From Deroplatys truncata (taxonomy: Eukaryota; Arthropoda; Insecta; Mantodea; Mantidae), in contig CM060978.1 of NCBI GenBank assembly GCA_030765065.1, forward strand, positions 109,921,192 to 109,985,191: a stretch of DNA of 64,000 nt. Reading direction: 5' to 3'. Of the stretch, positions 23,241 to 35,028 are shown piece by piece. Within the stretch, counting starts at the first letter, position 1; each line of letters opens with the position of its first letter. Both the position numbers and the translations under genes were made by a program. The notes under the pieces are model-generated. The model was given only the letters and a program-made list of their open reading frames with translations, searched no databases and was not told the origin of the DNA.

Positions 23241-24364
23241 TACATTCTCTACTACGTACAGTAATTAGGGGAGGTATCGTATTCCACCCAAAAATTCGAT
23301 ACCAAGATTTCACCGGTAATACATGTTTTGATGCCACCTGAATCCAAAAGGAAGATTTTTAGAAAAAGGTTCGTGTCTGTGTGGATGTGTACCTATGAAC
23401 AGCATTACTCAAAAACGAAAAGTCGGATAAATACCAAACGTGATATTTAGGTCCCGTATCTTTCAAAGATGTAACACGAAGATTTTCAAGAAATTCCCCC
23501 ACCCCAGACTACGCTTTACATAGGAAATGTTTCGAAAATTTGTATTTTCTCAAAAAATGGCTCTAACGATTTTAATTCAAATATCATATATTTATATTTC
23601 ATGACAAATGAAATGTATATCTTTGTATTTTTTGAGAATGTCCCCAAAAGTCCTCTTCATTCTGAATGGCTTTTGCATAACCAGTAAACCGTAAAAGATA
23701 GACATTTTACAACACACAAAATGTAGATCTCGGTAAAGCACAAAATTTATATAATATACATTTTTTTTTCTTTTTGTGGAGCGAACCATTCCCGAGATAT
23801 TCCTTGTATTTGTTTGTATTTGTTTATTTTTCCAATACTTACTTTTTCTCAAATGAAAATACGTTATTCGTTTTTTTATTATTATTTTTTTAATGTCCTG
23901 GACATGCAAAGAGATTGAAATGCTCCACATAGCAACCAGCTCTTAAAACATTTGACTATCGCGTAAATCCTATCATATTCCCCTTACACCTACAAGAAAA
24001 TTAGCAATAAGATAATTTCTGCAAATGCTTATCTTGGTTAATATGAAGTAGATGGAGAATAAGCGTTTGTAAAAATTGTTTGTACAAGAGTAGGGAAAGT
24101 CATGTGAGTATAACACATCAGATTTTTTACATCCTGGACACGCAAATAGAATGGAATGCTCCACATAGCAACCAACTCTTAAAAGATTTGACTATCGCTT
24201 AAAGCCTACCATATTCCCCTTGCACCTACAAGAAAATTATAAATAAGATAGTTTCTGCAAATGTTTAGCTCGATCATCATGAAATAGATGGAGAATAAGC
24301 GTTTGTAAGAATAACTTGTACAAGAGTAGAGAAAGTCATATGAGTGCAACACATCAGATTTTTT
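23241..24364 (-). repeat. family B repeat, full-length with doubled end
   Basis: Starts ACATTCTCTACTACGTAC and ends GAGAAAGTCATATGAGTGC then AACACATCAGATTTTT. Landmarks match the 21.2-kb copy in reverse. Extra length comes from a tandem duplication of the last 236 bp. Confidence 0.8.
23893..24364 (-). repeat. tandem duplication of the family B end, two units of 236 bp
   Basis: ATGTCCTGGACATGCAAAGAG (23893) and ACATCCTGGACACGCAAATAG (24129) open two units, each ending in the family's GAGxAAAGTCATxTGAGT motif. Confidence 0.85.
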
Positions 24365-24735
24365 ATCTACTTCCCGTTCATGCCGGAAAATTGAATTTCC
24401 TCTGTGTATATATTACAGGATAAGCGCAGAAAACTACTCACTAACTTGAGACAAATCTTTCACCATTGAAAAGTACTGTTCTTCCCGACGGAAATGGATT
24501 ACAAGTCAGCATTTAGCTTATATGACTAAAAGTTTAAACCGGATTTATAAGTAAAGTCTGGATATTAGAATATGAACACTTTGAAGTTATTATAGAGCAT
24601 GCGTATCAAAACAGCTTTCACTATTTGTTGAAACGCCTTGGAGCTAAAGATGTACAACGTATACTCCGCAGATAATGGTGTAATTATATTTCTTTCTAGG
24701 TTTTCATTGCTTTATTTCTATAGCTCCCTTTAACT

Positions 24736-24877
24736 TATGTGGCCCGGTGGTCCCGTGTCGTAGATTTACGGCACGTAAAAGAGCCTCAAGCCTGATAAAA
24801 GAGGCCTCTGAGCAAAATTACCGTTCTTTCACGCCCAGTATAGAACGTGATGCTAGGAATCACAGCAGTTAAAGGGC
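24736..24877 (+). repeat. SINE family A, 5'-truncated
   Basis: Keeps the body from GGTGGTCCCGTGTCGTAGA through GGCACGTAAAAGAGCCTCAA to CAGCAGTTAAAGGGCGTC. The tRNA head and the adjacent part of the body are missing. Confidence 0.8.
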
Positions 24878-24917
24878 GTCAGTATACAAATATATATATA
24901 TACATTTGTATACTGAC
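24878..24917. repeat. 40-bp palindrome at the SINE end
   Basis: GTCAGTATACAAAT, an ATATAT spacer, then ATTTGTATACTGAC: the arms are perfect complements. It starts inside the 3' end of the family A SINE and replaces its usual tail. Confidence 0.85.
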
Positions 24918-24969
24918 TTTGATCTTAGAAACAATGGGGTTTTGATAATATACTGTCACACTAGTTGGA

Positions 24970-25085
24970 AAGTTGAATCGAACTTGAATGTCACGGTCTT
25001 TGGGTATCTCGCCATGGTAGCTTAACCGGTAAGAACGTCGGCACAGAAAGCTGAAGATGTGTGGCTCGAGCGCCATCCTTGTCAT
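24970..25085 (+). repeat. tRNA-like SINE head, family S4
   Basis: TCTCGCCATGGTAGCTTAACC contains a perfect A box (TAGCTTAACCGG) and a B-box-like GGCTCGAGCGCC 40 bp later. Confidence 0.5.
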
Positions 25086-25204
25086 TGAATTTTCAATCCT
25101 GATTCAACTCTCGAACAATTAATTATGCTTGTAACTCGCCAGTATTTAACATTGATTTTGTCCATTTTCGCTATGAAACCCACTCATATTCACTCCCACA
25201 ATCA

Positions 25205-25300
25205 CACAATCTGCGGAAGGTAGGGAATGTTTCTAGTGAAACAGAAATTCCCTCACCGCAGCCAGGAATCGAACCCGGAACCCGGAGTAGTTTTATTTAT
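25205..25300 (-). repeat. tRNA-like SINE, family S6
   Basis: In reverse, CCGGGTTCGATTCCTGGC is a strong B box followed by GAGGGAATTTCTGTTTCAC. The rest of the body runs to about 25090. Confidence 0.5.
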
Positions 25301-25479
25301 TTATTTCTTTCCACAGAGAATGGATGCAAAAACAAGCTAAAGGCCGAGAGTAATTTACTCCAAACAATATTACAGACTACTTACTGTGTTCGATGATTTA
25401 CCCTCGATCATTTGAACTTGATTATTTATCCCCTCCCCCATTATCTTTATGAGAATTATGTAGAATAATCAAGGAGAAG

Positions 25480-25870
25480 TTTATATGCTAAACGGACATT
25501 TTATTCAAATAACAACCAAGTTGATATTTACTATAAAAACTGAGTACCCTTTATTCTAATAAAGAGTTTTTGGATGTCATCATTTAATAGCCTAATATCC
25601 ATAAGTTTTGCTTTATCTCCTCTGCATGTTGTTACCACCACGTTCCTTACAATTAATGTATACTGAATATACAAAGAGAGAAGACTGTGTTAACGGATGT
25701 TTGTAATTAAGAAATGAAAAGAACACTTTTATCGAAAGTTACATATGGCATGCCTGACATTTTTAAATTGGGATTGGGGATATTCACCAGTTCTTCCCCA
25801 CTTCATCGAATAATAACAGGGGATTTATATGCCGTTAAACGAAACTTGTGGAGCCTTTGTGTGATTAAAT
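25480..25870 (+). repeat. dispersed repeat E, copy 1
   Basis: Aligns loosely with 38055-38440: TTTTATTCAAATA, TTGCTxTATxTCCTxTGxATGTTG, TACTGAATAxAxAAAGAGAGAA, and AAACTTGTGGAGCCTTTxTGT in the same order. No ends defined. Confidence 0.4.
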
Positions 25871-26193
25871 AACTACGGGTTCAAAAAGAACGTGCAAAAT
25901 TTGTATTTTACATACACTGCCTATCTAAAAATTACTCTAGCATTTAGACAATTCTTGCGGTTAAGGAGATCAGCAATACATATCCGGCGATTTCATTCCT
26001 ATTTTTGATTCGAATTTTTGATCCATTATTGCGAATATCGTAGACTTTATGATACTGCAGCCCGAAAGGGTAAAGGGGAGCACTGAGCGTTAAAAAACTC
26101 TTCTAGATCGCTACAAAATAATTTCATAAAGATGCTTTAAGTAATTTAACTAAATCGTCATGCGACGTGGTGCAAACATCCCTCCCTCATTCC

Positions 26194-26195
<2 letters not shown>

Positions 26196-26237
<42 letters not shown>
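26196..26237. repeat. CT microsatellite
   Basis: About 21 uninterrupted CT units. Confidence 0.95.
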
Positions 26238-26239
<2 letters not shown>

Positions 26240-27254
26240 GCAGTGTTTAACGTTCGTTCTTACTAAATGGGATACCTCAGGCGGTGGACACTGGTGATAA
26301 ATGAAAGAAAACTATAACTGGAACAAGAAATTTGCGAGGGAAGCGTTCCAGGTCTCTAAGTTTCGAGACCTCCTCCGCAGCATTTGCCAGTTACCGCTTC
26401 CGAGTCGGTACCTTGACGACTTCGGCTACCCGTATCGGTCTCAAGCCAGTTAGATTTCATTTACAACACAAGAATATTTGTGAAACCATTACTCGCTAAG
26501 CAGTTTCATTATTGGTTTAAACCAACTTCTCGACTTACGATAAATTGGATTGTCTACATCAGGTTCATTTGCAGCTAGAGTATTTTTTTTTTCTGCGAAG
26601 AAAACGCTTACGGCAAATCACTCATTAGTCAACTGATTTGTTTCCAATATCATGGGGTTCAAGGGGGTTAATAATTTCTGGAGCTTCCTGCGTACTTCTG
26701 CAAACTGATCAAGGAGTTATGTTCCAGTCATACACATTTCAATACCCTAAAGGTAAAACATTTCCGGAGTTTAAGTGGCATTTTGTTTACGAAAATATAT
26801 ACTTACTCTATTCTGCCCTCGGATTATTCTATCAGGAACAACTCGAGAAATTCAAGCAAGCCATCATCATCCCATTGCCCACAGCTGGAAGACCGTAATT
26901 GCAGCTGACCACAGAAGTCTCAAAGTAACGCCTACATTTCTGAAAACGAAAGAAAAAATATTCCAACCGCAAGTGTTTGATAAAATCATTTAACCACAAG
27001 CTATTCTGATTCCCCGTCTTCAGCACAGAAGCTAAACGATTCTAATGTTCCTTTAACAGAGTCAAGTTCAGAGGCATGTTGCTCAAACCTACAAGCTTTA
27101 AATGGACTAAGAAAATAAACAAGTAACGTACTTTCGTAATATACGTCATATTATGTTGGCAAAGTAATTTATAATGTTATAAAATTTTAGGGGGATGCAA
27201 CCGATAGGGGTAACAAATTGGATTTTTCACAATTTTTTTTGTTCGCTTTTATTT
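26238..27254. other. no gene recognised
   Basis: A small hairpin (AGGTCTC / GAGACCT near 26350-26372) lies in a GC-richer patch. The 86-codon frame at 26638-26898 shows no known domain. Confidence 0.35.
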
Positions 27255-27480
27255 AACTTTTAACCGACTAGGTCATATCGGACGATGAATGAAATGGGTC
27301 AAATGATGCTCAAATGGACCCGTGATCCATAGAGCTTAAAGTCACCCCATATTCACCTTTCAGGATAAGGGAAGACCCCGAAAAAACCTTATCTGGATAA
27401 CTCACCCTAACTGGGCAACTCCACCTCTTGAATTTGAGGCATACAAGCTACCCTCATACCCTGGAGGTGGGTCCACAAAT
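27255..27480 (-). repeat. SINE family S2, inverted
   Basis: Same body as 8945-9165 (CATATCGGACGATGAATGAA, GATGCTCAAATGGACCC, GGATAAGGGAAGACCCCG), ending in the CTACCCTCATACCCTGGAGG stretch near the head. Confidence 0.7.
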
Positions 27481-28269
27481 ATTGTTTTTAAAGTATTACT
27501 ATTTGACACTATGTGTGCAATTTTAACGTGATATCTGTATTCTAATCTATTGAAACAATATCTGTCAGGTTGCAGTTAGTGTAACTCCCATATGTACAGT
27601 TTATGTAATTTTATTCAAGGAACGTTTTGCACCATAAAGGTACACTTTTCTCTAGAACTACTAGCGCTTTAAGTGTAACATTCAGGGATTAACGCGCATT
27701 TTAATAAAGATGGTAATGCTAGTACAATTTTTCCTTCTCCCTTGGTAAATATGGACATTTAGAAAGGGAAAAGGCGAAGCCGTCCGGGACGATAAGATTG
27801 ATAAGATCAATAAGGAAAACACTATTCATTGGAGCTGTTACAAGAACGTAAATCTAATTCTAAGGGGGCAAACATCCAGTAAACAAAAAACTGTGAATAG
27901 TGAATCACCCCACAGTTTAGTACTATATAAGGTAGCAGCAATCGAAGTTATCAAACAGCTGCGCGGCAAGGGATTATATCAACAATATAGAATGAAGTAG
28001 TTGAATTATTCAGCCATGGCTACCAATTACTAACACAGATTATCTTCACCTACGACGTTAACAATCTGTAACAAGTACGAAGAAGAGCCAGTACAATGCC
28101 GGGAAATAGTGTTTTCCAAAATGAAAGCTGGAAGTTGCGTTTTGCTTGTCGACAATGGAAATGTCGAAGATCGAATTTTGCAGCGCGGAAATCTTCCTAA
28201 CTTTAACCAGTTCATGACTGCCCAACCTGCAATTACCCCGAACCCAAAGAAAAGCAAAAAGCTGTTGTG
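27481..28269. other. no gene seen
   Basis: AT-rich. Overlapping short frames on both strands near 28.0-28.3 kb have no recognised domain. Confidence 0.35.
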
Positions 28270-29020
28270 CTACAAACATACGATTTTCTCTACTCACTAC
28301 AATTTACTGTAATATTTATTCTGCAAACTGTTCACTAATCATTATGAATGTCTTCCAAAACGGTTTCAATATTGCCGCTACACAGAAGCATAGCTACCGA
28401 ACGCCAGTACGATTATCAAATCAAAAGCAAACTTACTATAGATATGTGTGCTGGGCTTGGTATTTTGAATTCTCTTTCCATTACCTGCTGAGAAGCAAAA
28501 GAGTGTACATAATATTTCAAAAGTACGCAGCTTAAAATGCTAGAAAGTTCCAACCAACAATAGAAATATCTCCTAAACCGTTACATTTGAATAAGTTCTA
28601 CGTTTTTTTCTTTTAGTCTTATCTCTTATGATTTCATAGTTAAACAAAGTTCATTAGAATGAAGTTGACTTCACGACTTTCATAGAAACTCAAGATTATA
28701 TTTTATTTCTCATCACTAAATCAAACCTATTACATTTTACTGAAAACTGTTAAGAGACATTTTTGATAAAATACAAAATAATGAAAAAAAACTGTTTTAT
28801 GTAAAGGGTAATTTTGGCTGGGGGCCATTTCCCATTCTTGGAAAGTGCTGGCTTGAATACTGACTTTTCGCAGACACGCACACACGCAAGGACAATTCTG
28901 TATTTTTTTTTTTTTTTTACTCAGGGATCTCATAATATGTATTTCCGGTTATATTTCTGCATCGAGTTTGTGGGTGGAATGCAATACACCCTCCGCTATA
29001 GGAAAGCGGTAAAAAAGTGA
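28270..29020 (+). repeat. family B repeat, diverged copy
   Basis: CGATTTTCTCTACTCACTAC at the left; GTAAAGGGTAATTTTGGCTGG, ACACGCACACACGC and ATGTATTTCCGGTTATATTTC in order; the right end is degraded. A poly-T tract of about 16 lies just after the CA-like site. Confidence 0.65.
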
Positions 29021-30029
29021 ACCTTGCTTTATACAAGTTGAGGATTAGCAACAAATTGTTGCGTGCAGTGCTCAGGAGAGAATAATACATTTTGCCGTAA
29101 GTCTTAGCAGCCAGGATTTTCTTTTGAAAGCATTCTAAGAGTGCTGTTTGTAGCTCTCAACTAAAATCCGTTACATTAGTTAATGTTGCTTGGAAACAAG
29201 GTAAATGATAATGTAACTAAACGTAGAATAGAACTAAGGAATGGACGTATAGAAGAAGAGCTATAAATTTAAGTAGCAGTTGTTGATATCACATCAACGT
29301 AACTAACAGTGGCCAAAAGTAAAACGTTCATTTCCAGGAAAACATTAGGTTTTTGCAATATCTTACTTTCAACTCTTCTACAAACTTCTGACGTCATCCT
29401 TACTGGTCTCAGTAATCATTATCACCAAGTACAAAAATCTCAGCTTTGTGGAAAGGGTAACGTCTGCCTTCGGAATACTAAACAAACGAAGTTTATTCAG
29501 TTTACATTTAGGGTACAATGGTTCGTAGAAATAATTACTATAGGTATAATGTGCTGAGATCCAAGAGGTCAAAAAGATGTGGGAAACTAAGTACAAACTG
29601 CCACTTCACGAAGAAATGATCATTCGCGTCCCTTCTCGGAACAAACAAATACTTCCCATAATTCAATCACCCATCCCTCAAGATCACGCTGAAATTCTGG
29701 AATATGTGAGAAACCGAATCTTAGCTCGACTTTTACTTTCTTTGCTAAACTATGACTGAAAAAATATTGCAATTGATCCAAAGGTTTCATGTTCTGACTG
29801 TTTCAACAGAAATGCCAGTTTCCTGACCCCTGAATAAAGACAAAAAATTAGAAAACAAAAGGTTTACTCGTGCGTCTGCGAACACCCCTTTCACACTACC
29901 GGATTTTAAAATATAAGTAAATCTAAATGTACAATATTTCGGAAATGCCTAATCCTGTGAAATAAGAAATTACTTAAGAAAGATTGCTTTATTTATAAAC
30001 TACGTAACTTACTTCCTAATTACGTAACT
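29021..30029. other. no gene recognised
   Basis: AT-rich. Frames of 60-80 codons at 29.3-29.76 kb carry no motif I know. Confidence 0.35.
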
Positions 30030-30725
30030 TCAATAATAATGAAGGGAACTTCACTGGCTATTTTCAGAAACCTGATATGTATTTTATTTGCCATACAAAT
30101 ATTTCATATTTCTAATGCCATATTAAACAGTGATATTTTAAATAAAATTGTTGGGCAATATCTGGCAAAATGAAACTTAAGGAAACCTTTCCATATATTT
30201 TGAGATAGAGAAATTTTCTTCAGTAATATCACGAGTTCTGATATTGTTTTGGTAACTTAATTAAGCTTAACGATTATCTAAGGAAAAGTACGAATTTGAA
30301 AGCTCAATTAAATTACCTAAGAACGATTATATGCAAGAGGGAGATTCGATGAGATATTTACAATGCGAGAACAATGCCATTTTATGTACTTCTAGCATAA
30401 TCACTGAAGTGATTTCTATGCGAATACGATGATTATTGATGATATTAGTTTTCGAGCACCGTGTTTTACAACTATGGAGTAAGTTCGATTCTGATTGGTG
30501 AATAAGGCATCAGTGAGACCGTACATTGGCTGAAAGGCGCTCGGTGTAAATATCATGAAAATCTTCGACTTCGTCACAAAATGATATAGTTTTATATTTA
30601 TTCCACTTTTCGTTTCTGAGTTAAACTGTTCGCAGGAAACCTGTGCGCATGCTCACGGATCTTCAGAAGGAGAAAAATCTAAATCGAAGTATAGAGTCGA
30701 ATGCAATAGTTTCTCTACCTTATTA
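30030..30725 (+). repeat. family B repeat, 5'-truncated, split by repeat C
   Basis: Left part 30030-30210 (GGGAACTTCACTGGCTATTT, TATTTTATTTGCCATACAAATA). Right part 30561-30725 (CTTTTCGTTTCTGAGTTAAAC, AGTCGAATGCAATAGTTTC). Repeat C lies between them. Confidence 0.6.
30212..30560 (+). repeat. repeat C, inserted in family B
   Basis: TTTTCTTCAGTAATATCACGAG to GTACATTGGCTGAAAGGCGC, matching 17545-18165 minus its insert. Inserted near the AAAACxTTTCCATGTA part of family B. Confidence 0.6.
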
Positions 30726-31751
30726 TTAGGTTTGTATAAATAGAACGAACTAAAAGAAAATGTGATACAGGTCAAATAAATTGCGTTTTATAAGCTTCCT
30801 TCTGATAAGAATTTTGTCCTCTCATTGAAATAAGGCAATGGGTGCATTCGACCCAGGAAATACGGGGGCATGCCAAGGAAGCACGATCCTGCATACATAA
30901 TTCCTCAATTACAGAAACAATGCCAAGGAAAACGCAAGCGAACTTTGAATTGAAAGCCTGGGGTTCGGGTAAGGCCTAATTGAAGCAGGGACCCCATCTC
31001 ATTACAGCAGCAAGCATTTTCCTTGTAGTCCTTCCAGGAACCAACCTGCAACCTTCATCACGCATGACTTGTCAGTCATTCATGGTGTAAGACCCTTCCC
31101 GCTAGCGTGCATGTGCGCCTTAATCGAATTACTTCACCACCTCTAATTAAGGTGACACAAACCTACCTCTTTTCACAAAGCAATGAGTGGAAAATAGACT
31201 TCATAAAACCAGTACTGCTAACTAGGGTTTGTCAAACTTCTAGGAAACTATTCAAGAACTGCAACCAAATATGTTTAAAGTGTGAGGCTTGATTCTTGTC
31301 TTGTGGAAACAAATTGAACGACTTTTAATTCTGAGGAATCGAAATTGTTACCAGGATTTAATATTGTATTTTGAATAGTGGTTTCGCATCAATATTTTAT
31401 ACAGAATAATCATTAATTTTATTTATGAGATTATTGAAGTATGTTATTACCACGCATGGGAATTTCCAAGTATTAAAGCCAGGAAGAAGGAAATAAGGTT
31501 GAACTGTCATTGAACTATAGGCAGAGAGATCCAAGACAACAAACCATCCCCCCAACACTAGTAATCTTTTGGAGTTTGCAGACAGCCCTCGGACCCGTTT
31601 TTACCTGCCTATCAGTGACCCTTGGCCTCTATTATCACTACAGAATTCTTGGTGGTTTAATGGTTTGGGTGTAGAGAACTTGAAGTCAACTCTTAAGAAA
31701 CTGGTTATTAAAAGAGGGTGTGTTTAGCATTTTAATACATAGGTACCTGTA
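30726..31751. other. spacer with a possible minus-strand tRNA-like SINE
   Basis: About 30850-31140 is GC-richer. Its reverse reads AGGTTGCAGGTTGGTTCCTGG, a poor B box, so a SINE is possible but not shown. The rest is featureless. Confidence 0.3.
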
Positions 31752-32411
31752 CCCCCTCAAGAAAGATTCGTCTGCTCTTTAAACAATTCTAGCAGCCAAA
31801 TTAATGGAGGGAAAAATCTATTTTTTAGACATAAAGATAAAATGATACAGTTACGTGTTTTGGCGGCTTTTTCAGATCGTTCATTTTATCAGTTTTATAA
31901 ATTTTTGACAAATTTGCCAAAAGTGCAACTATTTTGTACGTGGTGCTTTCAAATGTACCTTTCATGCATTGGGTAGACCATTTTTGTGCATACATCACTT
32001 TCATCGACATGTGGCTTAAACTGGTGGAGAAATAAATTCGTGAAATCGTAGAAAGTGAGCCGAAAATGAGGAATTAAGTCAAAAACGTTGAAAATTCCCA
32101 AATTTTACATTTTATTCCTCCATCAAATAAAATTTCATTTTCACCGCAAAATCAAGTAATACACACCAAAACATTCCTCTACTCAATGCATGCAAGGTAA
32201 TTTTGAAAACGCTACGTGCAAATGAATTACAACTTTGGCATATTTTTCAAAAATTTATAAAACCCATAAAATGAGCGATCTGAAAAGCTGCCAAAACACG
32301 AAAACTGCGTTACTATTAGACCTTTATGTCCAAAAAAGATTAGATTTTTTCTCTACGTAAATTTGGCTGCTAGAATGTTTTAAAGTGCAGACAAATACAT
32401 TCCTGAGGGGG
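31752..32411. mobile_element. 660-bp foldback DNA element with 4-bp target duplication
   Basis: Both ends start CCCCCTCA inward and are flanked by TGTA (31748-31751 and 32412-32415). The arms of about 260 bp are diverged inverted repeats: the left carries TCTAGCAGCCAAATTAAT, GTGTTTTGGCGGCTTTTTC and CATTTTATCAGTTTTATAAA, and the right carries their complements. About 140 bp separates the arms. No open frame; it must depend on another transposase. The 4-bp duplication excludes Tc1/mariner (TA), piggyBac (TTAA) and hAT (8 bp). I cannot name the superfamily. Confidence 0.85.
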
Positions 32412-32997
32412 TGTATATACTTTCTACAATGGAGCAGGTTGCTTTATTACAAATTATAATCTCATTATGTGGCATAATCACATACCATTATCATTTATTT
32501 GTATACATCTTCTACAAATTATTCACACTACGTTTTTCCATTTACTTTATGCTAACCATGTCAATGTTGGCATAAAAAGTTTCAGTACACATTTTATGGT
32601 GTATAGGAGCATGCAGGAGGTTGATACAGCACTCAACTGTTTGTATAAATACCTACCTTGATAACAGGTGCATGAACTTAGGAGAAACAAAAGAATGGTC
32701 ACACAATACTCCAAAGTTATCGCTTAAGATATTGGAAAATCAGACGAACAACAAGAAATATTTTAGGTATTGTTAATGCTACAAGTTTATTATTATTAAT
32801 TATTATATTTGAAATGTATTCACCCACACATATTCACACATAATAGTTAACAGACATTAGAAGAAAAATGTCGTAGCATTTTGGAACTATCTAGTAATTT
32901 TATGAGGCTGAAAGTGAACAGTCCTTTGAAGAACAAATGCTATGCTAAAATTATTTTAATTTCAACAGTCCTGAAAATTTGGTGCTGCGGCTTAGCA
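32412..32997. other. no gene seen
   Basis: AT-rich spacer. Confidence 0.4.
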
Positions 32998-33740
32998 AAA
33001 AATTCTGATGTGTTGCATTCACATAATTTTTTTCTATTCATTATTCTACAAACTATTCTTATAAACGCTAACATTTCTGTTTAGTTCTTGTTAATTGAGA
33101 TATATTTGCAGAAAATGGTTTCATCACATATTTCGTTGCAAGTACAAGGGGAATACAGTAGGATGAAGTTATAGTTAGATGTTTAAAAAGCGGGTCGCTT
33201 GTGATGGTCTTGAAATTGCACTCTTTGACCACGAGAAAGTGGTTTATACACTTCACACGACTTTCTATTAACAACAAAGTCACATAATATCTCTTATATA
33301 TTATAGTATTCATTTAAAAGGGATACCTCTATCCGTCTTACGTCACAATATATTTTTGCTCAGGAATGATTTTAAATTCAGTAAGACGTAATTAGTTACA
33401 ACATGCGAAAACAGTATTCAAATGTTTTCGTAGTAATTTGCTCTTGTGATGGAAAGAAAAAAAGGGAGGAGCAAGAATCGCAAACTTTCAAGCTTATCCA
33501 TTGGATGACACCTAAAATGGAATATTTCAACCCTGAATATTTCGAAAAAGACTAAGACTAATAAACATTTTATTTGACGCAAATTCTGTATTTTATCGAG
33601 TTCTACATTTTTCCTGTAGCAATTTTGTCTATCTTTGAAAGTTTCCTTGTTGTTCAAAATTATACAAAATGCAATCAAATAAAAGGGATTTCACATTATT
33701 CACAGAAAATTCAAAATATACATTTATACATATATATGAT
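32998..33740 (+). repeat. family B repeat, right-truncated
   Basis: Left end TCTGATGTGTTGCATTCAC. Interior GCAGAAAATGGTTTCATCAC, GGAATGATTTTAAATTC, GAATCGCAAACTTTCAAGC, and ATTTTGTCTATCTTTGAAAG. Stops at about 33740, where LINE sequence begins. Confidence 0.65.
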
Positions 33741-33744
33741 AATT

Positions 33745-34560
33745 GGGCCCTTGAACCCTTTGTGGCTCTTAAATTGGGCTTTCAATCAAATCCAATGGTT
33801 CCGATAAAACGAACCACTTCCTTGTATTTGCCCCTCTTATACTTCAGGTCCAAGAAAAAGGACACTAAGGCATATATATCTATGGATGGTAAAACCTTCA
33901 CATTCACATAGTATATGGTGGGAGGTTTCACTTTTCCCTTCCACATTTCTTGCATTATGTGCAAATGTCTACTGCACACAGTATGTTGTGGCCCGTAAGA
34001 TAGCAAACAAAACCTCTGAGTTTAGATCTAGTTAAATTCAAAAGAATCTTACTCTATCTTCTGGGTCAGAAATCAATTCATGAGCTTGTCTGCCAGTAGT
34101 TTATTTATCCCAATATTCAAGATGAGCCCTGCATGTTAGTTATCTCATACTTAATTCTGGGAGGCGCGCTACAAAAGGGCATCCTATGAAATTAAGACCC
34201 GAGCCCCTCTTTGCGCTTATGTCCGCCGTCTCATTGTCTCTGATACCAACATTCCCGGAGATCCAAACAAGGGTGACTGACACAGAGTCTATCCAACATC
34301 CTTTGGCATTGCCAAATCAATTTGGATGTGATTTTAACAAAATTTAGAGCTTTTAAAACTGCCTGGCCATCCCTTCCATTCATTTCCTGGCATATTTATG
34401 ATATACAATGCACATGCTAGAATTGCATATATCTCAGGCTGGAAAAAGGATATATACGTTCCCAGGTTAATAACAGCCCTGGTCCTGTGCCCCAAATGGT
34501 AGCTATTAATGAACTACGTTTGGCTCCCAATTCTCAGGGGAAGATGAAAAAAGGTAACAT
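33745..34560 (-). mobile_element. LINE 3' part: RNase H domain and C-terminal Cys-His motif
   Basis: Minus-strand translation gives an RNase H-like stretch (AILACALYIINMPGNEWKG; then SVTLVWISGNVGIRDNETAD, in which the terminal Asp fits the last catalytic position). It is followed by ISAKRGSGLNFIGCPF and a C-terminal ETSHHILCECEGF, the Cys-His box common near the end of LINE pol proteins. It is followed by IHRYICLSVLFLGPEV and IQGSGSFYRNHWI. Several frame changes and stops. Reverse transcriptase and endonuclease are absent, so the copy is 5'-truncated. It may belong to the same family as 1-475, but the two do not overlap. Confidence 0.7.
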
Positions 34561-34578
34561 GGTTTCTGAGATTCAGAA

Positions 34579-34589
34579 CCCCCCCCCCC
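34579..34589. repeat. poly-C run of 11
   Basis: Eleven consecutive C at the 5' edge of the truncated LINE. Confidence 0.9.
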
Positions 34590-35028
34590 TTTTTGTAAAG
34601 AGTATAGAGTAGCTCATTGTCGAAGTATGAAGTATTTGAACGTGTTTCCGCTGATAATATGCTCAAGAAGTATTTGAAACATTGGAGGCCTCTTAAAAGA
34701 ATAATTTTTAGATGGGAACAGCTCGTTTCCCAAAAAGATAAACTAAGAAGTGAAAGACCGGCAATCAGAGTGAAGCAACACAGGAAAGGTCAGGTAGTGA
34801 CCTGGCCTGTAATACAGAACATCATGAAAATTGCGTTATACCCATATCGGGCCATATTTATTCAGGATTTTCGGATAACGGTTTAATTCGGAGAAAGGAA
34901 TCTGACTTTCGACACAACTCTTGCGAAGGTGTAGTTTTAACGACTTCATGATGGTGCTTATGTTTTGCAAAACTAATTGCAGATGCTTCCAGGTTTGAAC
35001 ACTCGAAAACAGCTGAAACATCGTACAT
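34590..35028. other. no gene recognised
   Basis: A frame of 89 codons at 34617-34886, rich in Lys and Arg, shows no known domain. Confidence 0.3.

Noticed and set aside
26340-26460. GC-richer hairpin patch as a regulatory element or SINE
   Set aside because: The stem is only 7 bp and there is no B box or second copy in the window.
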